Assembly: GCA_011171075.1 (NCBI GenBank)
Contig: DUFD01000044.1
Coordinates: 1-64,000 of the forward strand
DNA from: Dehalococcoidia bacterium
GTDB lineage: Bacteria; Chloroflexota; Dehalococcoidia; Dehalococcoidales; Fen-1064
Direction: 5' to 3'
DNA: 64,000 nucleotides
In this document: positions 6,499 through 14,174 of the stretch, piece by piece
How positions within the stretch are numbered: position 1 is the first letter of the stretch
Layout: each line of letters starts with the position of its first letter
Translations under genes and position numbers: made by a program
Notes under the pieces: generated by a model
Seen by the model: only the letters and a program-made list of their open reading frames with translations
Database searches by the model: none
What the model was told of the DNA's origin: nothing

Positions 6499-9414
6499 CT
6501 ATAACGGCAGCTTGAAGAAGACCGTAGTCCCCTTTCCCTCTTCGCTTTCAATCCAGATATTTCCACCGTGGGCCTCGACGAGTCCGCGGCAGATTGCCAG
6601 CCCCAGGCCGACCCCGCCCGTTTCCTGGTTTTTCCTGTGCTCGGCGCGATACATGCGGTCGAAAACCTTGTCCAGGTCTGCAGCCGGGATACCGATTCCC
6701 TGGTCGGAGATACTGACGAGCATATCCTGGTCCTGTCGCTCGGCGGAGATGACTATTTCCGTTCCTTCATCGGAGTACTTGATGGCGTTGTCAAGAATGT
6801 TGTCCAGCACCTGCCGAATACGCTTGGTGTCAATACGTACCCTTGGCAGGCCGGCAGCCAGGTTCAGCTGGATGTTGTGCCCTGGCGCCCTTATTCGGGC
6901 TTCGGCGGCTGCCTCTCTGATAAGCCTGGCGATACTTACTGAAGTACGCTCCAGTTGCAGCAGGCCTGAGTCGAGTCGAGACATATCCAGGATATGGTTG
7001 ACAAGGTCTACCAGGCGGCTGGTCGCCTTATCGATTGATTCAACGTATTCGTGTTTCTCGTCCTGTTCCAGTTTATCTTCGTAGTCCAGGAGCAAGGTGG
7101 AATACCCCTTGATGATGGCCAGGGGGGTCCGCAACTCGTGAGAAACTGTGGACAAGAGATTGCTCTTCATGTCGTTCAGTTCCTGGTATTCGACCACCTT
7201 CTTCTCCAGGGTGCGGTGCTCGGTGATGTCCTGTATTGTACCGGATGCCCGTATCGGCTTTTCATTCTCATCAAACATCACCTCACCGCGTACGTGGGCG
7301 ATACCCTCGGAACCGTCGGGTCGTACGATGCGGTACTCGTAATCGTAGGGTTTGCCTTCAAAAAGGGCCTGAACGATGGACTTCTGAACGAATTCGCGGT
7401 CGTCGGGATGAACGAGCCTGGACAGTATCTCGTACGGTTCGCCTTCCTCACCGGGTTCCAGGGCGAAGATGCGGCTGGCTTCCTCGGACAGGTGGAAGGT
7501 GTTGCTCTGGATATCCCAGTCCCAGTTACCCAGATGGGCAATTCGCTGCGCATTGGCGAGGCTGGCCTCACTGTTCCGCAGTGTTTCCTCCGCTTGCTTG
7601 CGTTCGGTAATGTCACGCGCGATACCGAAGATGAAATGACCGTTGAGGCGGGTTGCGGCCAGCAGGGCTGTTCGCTTGGTGCCATCCGGACGTGTAAAGG
7701 TCACTTCACCCGGGTCCTGGATGTTCTCAGCCATCGTTAGCCGCTGCAATTGCTGGAGGCCGTCCGGTATATCGCTGACCTCGGGCAGCAGCTCTCTGAT
7801 TTCGGCGGCGCTCCGTCCGGTGAGACGTTCAGCAGCGGCGTTACAGTCTAGGAAGCGGCCGGTGGTCTGGTCGAGGAGGAAGATGGCGTCGCTGGAACGC
7901 TCGAAGAGGAGCCGGTACCTTTCCTCCGATTCCATCCGCTGTTGCTCCGCCCGTTTGCGGTCGGTGATATCCTGATATATCACCTGGAACTGCGGTTCGC
8001 CATCCCAGAGCACCCTGTCCCAGGATACCGAGAGGTCACGGACTTCTCCGTCTTTGCGAAGAACGCTTAATTCGTAGTGGGCGGCCACAGACTCACCGAG
8101 CCTCATTCGCCGCCTCCTGGCACGGTGCTGGGCGTAGCTCTGGCGGGTGTACCGCTTCCTCAAGGGCACGGCTTTCAGCGCCTCGACATCATCGTAGCCG
8201 TAGATATCAAGAAAAGCCTGGTTGGCATATATAAGCCTGCCGTCTCTGGTTACAATTGATGTCCCCAGTGGGGAGCTATCGATGGAGTTTCGGAAGTTCC
8301 GTTCTGATTTTTGCAGCTCTTCCTCGGCCTGCTGGCGCTGCTGGACATTACGATGGGCTTGGATGATGTTGCCGCAGGTGAGCAGGAAGGGCTGGAGGAA
8401 TTCAATCAGAGCGGTATCGTAGCCCCGGGGACGGTTGGCAATACCGACCATGCCAATCAGTTCCTGACCACTGTACAGCGGTAATCCGAGGAAGGAATCA
8501 AGTGGCGGCTGGGTGGTCACGCCTTCACAACGGGGGTCATTAGCTGGGTCGTGAATGATAACATGCTTGCCGGATGTCATCACGGCATTTATAATCGGTT
8601 TCAGGTTGGAAAACTCGCCGCCTGCGCTGGCGTTCTTTTCATAAAGCTGCCCTGAATCCTCACTCCAGACAATGTTGGTAACGGCATGGGTCTTCAGGTA
8701 GGGTTTGCCGTCGGCTGCCCTCAGGACCTGTCCGATGAAGCCGAGTTTGCTCTCGGTCAGGGAAAGGAGGTCATCCAGTAGTCGGTCGAAGAGGACACGG
8801 GGGTCAGCTTCTGCAATGAACTGGCTCTGTATGTGACTCAGTGCACTCAGCAGCTTGTTGCGTTGCGCCAGCTGTTCATTGGTAACCCTGAGCTCGGTGG
8901 CGCGTGCTTCAACCAGCTCTTCGAGGTGGTCGCGGTGTTCTCTCAGCTGCTCCTGCACCCTTTTGCGTGTGGTGATATCGAGGCAGGTATAGAGTGTCCT
9001 GCCTTTGCCGATTGAGACAGTCTTAATATTTATTAACAGGACCCGACGCCGACCTGCTTTATCGGTTATCTCGTGCTCAATATCGCGTATTTCTCCCAGG
9101 GTTTCAAGCTCTTTGGCGTTAAAGGGGACATCACCGAGTAGCTTGGTAATTTTACCCATACGGCGTATTTCAGCAGGGGAGTAGCCGAAAATAACATGTA
9201 CATTTGGCGAGATGAAGGTGAAACTGCCGGCACCGTTGGTGATAAAGACGGCTTCCGAGACATTGTTCAGCGCCACCAGAAGCGATTCTTCCGATTGACG
9301 CATTGCCTCTTCTATGCGGTCGACCTCGGCCCTTGATGCCTCAAGCTCAGCTCTACGCCGACGCAGTGCATCCAGTTCTTCAGGTTGTTCGTTGTCTATT
9401 CCGGCATCCCTCAT
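6499..9414 (-). CDS. Soluble hybrid-input sensor histidine kinase (PAS-GAF-PAS-PAS-PAS-HisKA-HATPase)
   Basis: The 971-residue kinase has no membrane segment. Domain order: short coiled coil (10-45), PAS1 (about 45-155), coiled coil, GAF (about 200-350, VLFDRLLDDLLSLTES ... SFLGLPLYSG), PAS2 (RNFRNSIDSSPLG), PAS3 (RYRLLFERSSDAIF), PAS4 (LGNWDWDIQSNTFHLSEEA), then HisKA with STVSHELRTPLAIIKGY and HATPase with N-box DNILDNAIKYSD and GGVGLGLAICRGLVEAHGG. PAS2 is clearly paralogous to a PAS in the kinase at 14175-16472. It starts the operon that includes the receiver and OmpR-type regulator. Ligands cannot be told from sequence. Confidence 0.93.
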   Translation of the reverse strand: MRDAGIDNEQPEELDALRRRRAELEASRAEVDRIEEAMRQSEESLLVALNNVSEAVFITNGAGSFTFISPNVHVIFGYSPAEIRRMGKITKLLGDVPFNAKELETLGEIRDIEHEITDKAGRRRVLLINIKTVSIGKGRTLYTCLDITTRKRVQEQLREHRDHLEELVEARATELRVTNEQLAQRNKLLSALSHIQSQFIAEADPRVLFDRLLDDLLSLTESKLGFIGQVLRAADGKPYLKTHAVTNIVWSEDSGQLYEKNASAGGEFSNLKPIINAVMTSGKHVIIHDPANDPRCEGVTTQPPLDSFLGLPLYSGQELIGMVGIANRPRGYDTALIEFLQPFLLTCGNIIQAHRNVQQRQQAEEELQKSERNFRNSIDSSPLGTSIVTRDGRLIYANQAFLDIYGYDDVEALKAVPLRKRYTRQSYAQHRARRRRMRLGESVAAHYELSVLRKDGEVRDLSVSWDRVLWDGEPQFQVIYQDITDRKRAEQQRMESEERYRLLFERSSDAIFLLDQTTGRFLDCNAAAERLTGRSAAEIRELLPEVSDIPDGLQQLQRLTMAENIQDPGEVTFTRPDGTKRTALLAATRLNGHFIFGIARDITERKQAEETLRNSEASLANAQRIAHLGNWDWDIQSNTFHLSEEASRIFALEPGEEGEPYEILSRLVHPDDREFVQKSIVQALFEGKPYDYEYRIVRPDGSEGIAHVRGEVMFDENEKPIRASGTIQDITEHRTLEKKVVEYQELNDMKSNLLSTVSHELRTPLAIIKGYSTLLLDYEDKLEQDEKHEYVESIDKATSRLVDLVNHILDMSRLDSGLLQLERTSVSIARLIREAAAEARIRAPGHNIQLNLAAGLPRVRIDTKRIRQVLDNILDNAIKYSDEGTEIVISAERQDQDMLVSISDQGIGIPAADLDKVFDRMYRAEHRKNQETGGVGLGLAICRGLVEAHGGNIWIESEEGKGTTVFFKLPL

Positions 9415-9666
9415 TACGCTCGTTTGTCCTTATAAAGATGCCCAAGTTTCGGGTATCACTGCTAGAGCGCCTGCATGAGCCCCAAACGACTATAGCCAGG
9501 GTTCAGCTCACGCTTAAACGCCCCGGCTAACATAACAACACAGGTTACACGTTAGATTACCACTAGTTATGCCGTTTGTCAACAGCCCTGACGTTTTTGG
9601 TGGTATGGTATTGTCTGGATGGGTTAGCCCAGATGTGGGTATTATCTTTTTCTGCGTTTGGATTAG

Positions 9667-10422
9667 CTAGAGTTCACGACGTCGCAATACGAATGTTGAG
9701 AAGTAAAGGCAGGCGACAATCAGAGCGATGCTCACGCCTACCGAACCCCATGCAGCCGTGGCCGTGTCTCCTAAGATATCGGTACCCCAGATTATCAGAT
9801 TGGCAGGTAGGTAGTCGCCGAAACCGGGTATCGATACCAGTAGCGCCTGCACGATGATAATTGCCAGGGCAATACCGCCGGCAGCAAGCTGGTTTCGGAA
9901 GATGCTGGAAAAGAACAGCGTTATTGCAAGGCAAAACACCAGGAAAAGCGCTACCAGCAGGTTCACGGCCAGGAAAGTGGTTATATCGGCTGGCTCGATG
10001 AGAATGACGGTGTAAGTATAGCAGGCAACTGAACCGAGGATAAGCGAAACGATAAAGGTGGCGCTCATAGCAGTTAGCTTGGCGATAATGAATGCCCCCG
10101 TACCGACCGGTTTGCTCAGCACCATGGCGGCGGTGCCTCGTGAGCGTTCCCTGGCTACGGTACCCATGGCGACCAGCACGGCTACCAGCACACCTATCTG
10201 CCCGATGGTAGAGGCGTATTCTGCGATGGCCATTGCCGCCGTCGGCGGTGGCATCTCTATTATGAGGTCTTCACCGGCCATCTCGATGAGCTGCGGAGTA
10301 TATTTAATAAGCAACGGCGTGCCCAGTCCGAACACCAGGAATATAGCCGCGGCAATCAGCAGCCGGTATGTCCTGAGTTGCTCTTTAAGCTCCTTCTTGA
10401 GCAGCACACCAAATCCGGTCAT
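9667..10422 (-). CDS. ABC-2 type transporter permease
   Basis: A 251-residue membrane protein with about six hydrophobic segments: LLIAAAIFLVFGLG, IGQIGVLVAVLVAMG, MSATFIVSLILGSVACY, FLAVNLLVALFLVFCLAITLFF, LAAGGIALAIIIVQALL and a C-terminal segment. A short motif after the second segment (ARERSRGTAAMVLSKPVG) is typical of the ABC-2 permease family. The start overlaps the stop of the upstream ATPase gene by 4 nt. Together they form a minimal exporter; the substrate is unknown. Confidence 0.88.
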   Translation of the reverse strand: MTGFGVLLKKELKEQLRTYRLLIAAAIFLVFGLGTPLLIKYTPQLIEMAGEDLIIEMPPPTAAMAIAEYASTIGQIGVLVAVLVAMGTVARERSRGTAAMVLSKPVGTGAFIIAKLTAMSATFIVSLILGSVACYTYTVILIEPADITTFLAVNLLVALFLVFCLAITLFFSSIFRNQLAAGGIALAIIIVQALLVSIPGFGDYLPANLIIWGTDILGDTATAAWGSVGVSIALIVACLYFSTFVLRRREL

Positions 10423-11360
10423 TCTTTGCCTCCGCCGGCCATCAACTCAACGAAGATATCTTCGAGGCTGGGTAGCGTCAGTTCATAGCGGAGCAGGGTC
10501 AGGCCGCTGGCAGCGACCAGCTGAAGCAGTTCCTGCTTGGCTATATCGACGTCCCTGGCCTGGATATGGAGGACGGGTGTTTCGTTTACGTTCGCCATTT
10601 CCCATTTTTCCAGCCACGGTATGGAATCTAACCTGGCAAGCAGGGGGGCGGCGTCTTCTTCGAACTCAAGCTCGAAGGCAGAGCGTGCGTAACGCTGCCG
10701 CAGTTCCTCCACCGTCGATTCAATGACCAGCCTACCGCGGTCGATGATACCAACCGTATCACAGACCCGCTCTACGTCCGACAGGATGTGAGTTGACATA
10801 AAGACAGTCGTTTCTCGACTGAGGCGTTCTATCAATAGAAGTACGTCACGCCGCCCGATGGGGTCGAGGGCTGATGTCGGCTCGTCCATAAACAGTACCT
10901 CGGGACGGTTCATCAGTGCCTGCGCGATGCCGAGTCGCTGCTTCATGCCACGCGAGTAACCACCGATACGGCGTCCGGCAGCTTCCTGCAGGTCTACCAG
11001 TTCTAGGATTTCTTCGGTTCGTTGGTCGCGTTCCTGTTCTGATAGACTGTGCAGTTCTCCGACGAAGTGCAGGAATTCACGCCCGCTCATCCACTCGTAG
11101 AAGGCGGGTACGTCGGGGAGATAACCCACCTTCCTACGTAGAGTCAGCGGATTGGACGTAACCTCCTCACCGGCCACCCAGGCAGTACCAGATGAGGGCA
11201 GGCTGAGGCCGGTCAGTAGCCGTATGGTAGTCGTCTTACCCGCACCATTGGGACCGAGGAAACCGAATACACTTTGCTCTTCGATTTCGAGATTGAGGTT
11301 GTCAAGGGCAACAATGTTACCGTAGCGTTTGGTCAGGCCCTGGCAGCGGATGGTCTCCAT
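10419..11360 (-). CDS. ABC transporter ATP-binding protein (ABC-2 exporter type)
   Basis: A 313-residue ATPase with Walker A GPNGAGKTTT, signature SRGMKQRLGIAQAL, Walker B VLFMDEP and the H-loop MSTHIL. About 90 extra C-terminal residues form the accessory domain usual for drug/antibiotic and NatA-type exporters. ATG preceded by GGGAGC. It directly abuts the small PLDc_N-type gene upstream and overlaps the permease gene downstream, giving a three-gene operon. Confidence 0.93.
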   Translation of the reverse strand: METIRCQGLTKRYGNIVALDNLNLEIEEQSVFGFLGPNGAGKTTTIRLLTGLSLPSSGTAWVAGEEVTSNPLTLRRKVGYLPDVPAFYEWMSGREFLHFVGELHSLSEQERDQRTEEILELVDLQEAAGRRIGGYSRGMKQRLGIAQALMNRPEVLFMDEPTSALDPIGRRDVLLLIERLSRETTVFMSTHILSDVERVCDTVGIIDRGRLVIESTVEELRQRYARSAFELEFEEDAAPLLARLDSIPWLEKWEMANVNETPVLHIQARDVDIAKQELLQLVAASGLTLLRYELTLPSLEDIFVELMAGGGKE

Positions 11361-11570
11361 CTAGTATTGCTCCCGCCCGACTAGAAGGTAGAAGATGGGA
11401 CCGATAATGCCCAGCAGGACGATTACCAGCACCCAGGGCCACTTCTGGCCACCTTTGACAACCTGTCTCCGGGCAAGGTCTACCAGTGCGAAAACCATCA
11501 GTCCCAGTTCAATCACTGCTAGCGGAATCAGGAACGGGAGTGCATCTTTCAGGGCTTCCCAGTCATTCAT
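11361..11570 (-). CDS. Small membrane protein, PLDc N-terminal (PLDc_N) domain family
   Basis: A 69-residue protein with two transmembrane helices (FLIPLAVIELGLMVFALVDLAR and WPWVLVIVLLGIIGPIFYLLVGR). The helix-DLxRR-helix-GPxxYLxxGR layout matches the PLDc_N family, which also occurs as single small proteins next to ABC transporters. It is the first gene of the exporter operon; its stop is immediately adjacent to the ATPase start. Probably a membrane accessory subunit; function unproven. Confidence 0.8.
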   Translation of the reverse strand: MNDWEALKDALPFLIPLAVIELGLMVFALVDLARRQVVKGGQKWPWVLVIVLLGIIGPIFYLLVGREQY

Positions 11571-11689
11571 GGTATGTTTTCCTCATCGAATTGGATTCTA
11601 TATGGCATATTAGCGTTGCTCGTCCCCGGCTGTCAACATGAGGTATTTAACACTGAAGAGGGCTCTTTCTCTTGAGTAAAACAATTCAT

Positions 11690-11950
11690 ACATTTCCAAG
11701 GGGGGCACCCCCTTGGAATCCCCCGTCCAAAGGGGTTACACCCCTCTGGACACCCCAAAACGGTGTGGGGACTTATTTCAGGGCAAGTGTCTTCTCACCT
11801 AAAAGAGGAGCGAGATAGGGGGCCTGAATGCATCTTACTGATGGCAAAGTATCGAAATCCCTTGAAGAGAGTAGGAGAGGGGCGTAGCCCCTCTTACCAT
11901 ATCTTCCCCTTCCCCTCTGGGGAAGGGGATTAAGGGGATGGGGCCACCAC
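11690..11950. repeat. Cluster of GC-rich palindromes in a gene-free interval
   Basis: The 435-bp gap between 11571 and the HAD gene contains a run of perfect or near-perfect hairpins: 11696-11716 (CCAAGGGGG/CCCCCTTGG), 11725-11751 (GTCCA.AGGGG/CCCCT.TGGAC), 11753-11770, 11877-11893 (GAGGGGC/GCCCCTC) and 11907-11929 (CCCCTTCCCC/GGGGAAGGGG). No convincing ORF is present. The palindromes may act as bidirectional terminators between the minus-strand exporter operon and plus-strand genes, or represent copies of a dispersed intergenic element. No second copy was noticed in the window. Confidence 0.7.
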
Positions 11951-11967
11951 CACTGAATAGCCTGGCA

Positions 11968-11996
11968 TTGCAAATACTACCTCGTCAATGCATAAT
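11968..11996 (+). promoter_or_regulatory. Promoter of the HAD hydrolase gene, possibly leaderless
   Basis: TTGCAA (11968-11973), a 17-bp spacer, and CATAAT (11991-11996) form a good sigma70-type promoter. The first ATG of the track ORF (11988) falls inside it. The next in-frame ATG (12006) is 9 nt past the -10, close to the expected transcription start. No Shine-Dalgarno sequence precedes either ATG. Confidence 0.55.
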
Positions 11997-12005
11997 GTCA
12001 GTGCC

Positions 12006-12857
12006 ATGGAAGAAAAGGGATTAAGGCTCCCTTCTTTTAATAAGATTCCCGGTGCAGTGGCTATCGACCTTGACGGGACGCTGCTGAACAGACAGACTCA
12101 GCTATCGAAACGTAATCTTGCTGCTATTGAGGCATGTGTGGCCCGGGGCATTCCGGTGGTCATTGCCACCTCGCGTCCAGCCAGAACAACACGTCGAGCC
12201 CTTGGTTATAGTTTGGCTGATAAGTGCTCACTGGTCATCATGAACGGGGCGCTGGCACTGGGCGTACCTCCCTTATCTGGTGTGTTCAGAGAACCACTGC
12301 CTCCTGATGTGGCACGGGGCACAATTAACCTCCTGATGGACTTAGAACCGGAGGTGCGGTTGACCATTGAGCTTGACGGCTGGGAGTTTGGCAGAAACTG
12401 GCACAGTAGTCCTGAAGAGCTCTGGCAGTACAACGCGGCTACGCCCGATATGGTGATGACGCTGGAGGAAGCCTTGGAGCGGAATCCGGCCAAGATAGCA
12501 GCCAGCCGGATGGGGAAAGATGTCTCCGACCTTGCCGATGCGGTCTTGCAGCGGTTCGGCGGTACGGCCTCGGTTCTATCTGCAAATGATATGACGTTTC
12601 TTAACATTGTAAGTGCCCGGACATCCAAGTCCGAAGCCTTAAGAATACTACTCCAGTCTTGTGATATTCTGCTGGAAGATGTGCTTGCCTTCGGTGATGA
12701 TGTCCCAGACCTTGACCTGCTGGAGGCATGTGGCATCCCGGTGGCAATGGCTAACTGCGTGCCGGAGGTGAGGGCGGTCACCAGCTACACCACCGCCAGT
12801 AATGATGAGGATGGGGTTGCCATCGTGCTGGAGAAGATGCTGGCTACAGGCTGGTAG
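12006..12857 (+). CDS. HAD-superfamily hydrolase, Cof type
   Basis: A 283-residue cytosolic phosphatase-like protein. HAD motif I is VAIDLDGTLL, motif II ATSRP, a type II (C2B) cap lies in the middle, and motif IV is FGDDVPDLDLL near the C-terminus, with Lys in the SKSEAL segment. Cof-type proteins dephosphorylate sugar phosphates, nucleotides or PLP; the exact substrate is not predictable. The start at 12006 is chosen because the upstream ATG at 11988 overlaps the -10 element. The next gene has its own promoter. Confidence 0.85.
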   Translation: MEEKGLRLPSFNKIPGAVAIDLDGTLLNRQTQLSKRNLAAIEACVARGIPVVIATSRPARTTRRALGYSLADKCSLVIMNGALALGVPPLSGVFREPLPPDVARGTINLLMDLEPEVRLTIELDGWEFGRNWHSSPEELWQYNAATPDMVMTLEEALERNPAKIAASRMGKDVSDLADAVLQRFGGTASVLSANDMTFLNIVSARTSKSEALRILLQSCDILLEDVLAFGDDVPDLDLLEACGIPVAMANCVPEVRAVTSYTTASNDEDGVAIVLEKMLATGW

Positions 12858-12873
12858 CAGACATACAGGACGC

Positions 12874-12902
12874 TTGACACTCTTCGTGACAGACGGTAGA
12901 AT
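12874..12902 (+). promoter_or_regulatory. Promoter of the O-methyltransferase gene
   Basis: A consensus -35 TTGACA (12874-12879), 17-bp spacer and TAGAAT -10 (12897-12902) sit between the HAD stop and the methyltransferase ATG at 12931. The predicted leader is about 20 nt and includes the AAGGAG ribosome site (12919-12924). Confidence 0.75.
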
Positions 12903-12930
12903 CTCGTCAATTCTAAGCAAGGAGAGTGAG

Positions 12931-13944
12931 ATGACGACCGAACCTGACGGGCAGGTACCAAGACGTAATCCTATTAATCGTGCGCTGGGGGGCTGGCAGC
13001 CGGCTGCCGTGGTAATGGCCGCCAACAAACTTGATTTTTTCACTGCTATCGGAGAAGAGGCAGTCACTGCTGAGGAGGTCGCTTCTCGCTGCGGTACTCC
13101 CCCCCGCCCTACCCGGGTACTGCTCAACGCTTGTGTCGCCCTTGACATTCTGGAGAAGGAAGGCGAGGTTTACCGTAATTCGCCTGAGGCTTTACAGGCT
13201 CTGGTGCGCGGCAAGTCTACCTTCATGGGTGATGGCATTGCCCATCAGCATGACCTCTGGCAGGCCTGGGGGAGACTTCATGAGGCGGTGCGCAATAATC
13301 GCCGCGTGGGGGAGCGTTATAACCTTACGGAAGTGGGCGATGTTCACCGGAACTTCATCCTGGCGATGCATGACCGGGCAAGGCTGGATGCCCCTTTTCT
13401 GGCAGAGACACTGGACCTCACCGGCAGGCATCAGCTCTTTGATGCCGGCGGCGGTCCCGGTACTTACTCCATATATTTAGTCAAACGCTATCCCGGCCTG
13501 CGGGCTATTGTCTTTGACCTCCCTCAGACAATCGAAATAGCCAAAGAAGTTATCGCAGAGTTTGGCATGAGTGACCTGATAGCTACCCGTGCGGGTGACT
13601 ACTTCAAGGACGACTTCGGACAGGGTAATGATGTTGTGTTACTGTCGGCGATTTTACACTCTATGAGCCCGGAGCGGAGCAGGGGGCTACTTGCCAAGGC
13701 ATACGATTCCCTGGTTTCTGTTGGCGACGTAGTAGTCCACGAAGGTCTGATAGATGATGAGGGTACATCACCAATGCGGGCGGTTATGTTCTCGTTGAAT
13801 ATGCTGGTAAACACCGGAGAAGGGCAGTCCTATTCCGGGAGTGAGATTATGGGCTTGATGGAGGAAGTGGGCTTCACAAACCCGAGGGTCGTCAGACTTC
13901 CGGAGCCGGCACGTACCTCTCTGGTTATTGCCACCAAGCCCTGA
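12931..13944 (+). CDS. SAM-dependent O-methyltransferase (acetylserotonin O-methyltransferase-like)
   Basis: A 337-residue class I methyltransferase of the Methyltransf_2 type. An N-terminal winged-helix dimerization domain (about 10-100: AANKLDFFTAIGEEAVTAEEVASRCG) is followed by a Rossmann domain with motif I LFDAGGGPGTYSIYL and acidic motif IVFDLPQTI. Relatives methylate hydroxylated aromatics, polyketides or tetrapyrrole-like substrates; the acceptor here is unknown. The ORF-track start at 12802 lies inside the preceding gene. The ATG at 12931 has AAGGAG 6 nt upstream and a strong promoter, so it is the supported start. Confidence 0.88.
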   Translation: MTTEPDGQVPRRNPINRALGGWQPAAVVMAANKLDFFTAIGEEAVTAEEVASRCGTPPRPTRVLLNACVALDILEKEGEVYRNSPEALQALVRGKSTFMGDGIAHQHDLWQAWGRLHEAVRNNRRVGERYNLTEVGDVHRNFILAMHDRARLDAPFLAETLDLTGRHQLFDAGGGPGTYSIYLVKRYPGLRAIVFDLPQTIEIAKEVIAEFGMSDLIATRAGDYFKDDFGQGNDVVLLSAILHSMSPERSRGLLAKAYDSLVSVGDVVVHEGLIDDEGTSPMRAVMFSLNMLVNTGEGQSYSGSEIMGLMEEVGFTNPRVVRLPEPARTSLVIATKP

Positions 13945-14030
13945 ATGGAAACGCATAATCCCCTGTTCTGACTATTAACCTGTCGTTATCGGCGGCTATG
14001 TTGTCTGGTGTCTCCAGCTTCAGTAACTCT

Positions 14031-14074
14031 CTCGGCCCTTTTTTGACCGCATAAGGCCGAGGTTTCTACTCTTT
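14031..14074 (+). terminator. Rho-independent terminator after the methyltransferase gene
   Basis: CTCGGCC (14031-14037) pairs with GGCCGAG (14055-14061) around a 17-nt loop, followed by a T-rich stretch (GTTTCTACTCTTTT). It separates the methyltransferase from the next kinase gene. Confidence 0.6.
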
Positions 14075-14174
14075 TGGGCCTTCCCTGTTTGTTCGGGTAT
14101 GCTAGAGTTTGGTTATACTCAACCACTGTTTAAGGGTGGTATTTGTCAATTTAACCCTCGGCGGTGGTAAAGAG

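Noticed and set aside
6512-7740. Long plus-strand ORFs (190 and 229 residues) opposite the 971-residue kinase
   Set aside because: Antisense shadows of a clearly recognised kinase; no domain, no ribosome site and low-complexity composition.
11690-11950. CRISPR array or insertion sequence in the palindrome cluster
   Set aside because: Units are unequal inverted repeats with no regular spacers and there is no transposase frame.
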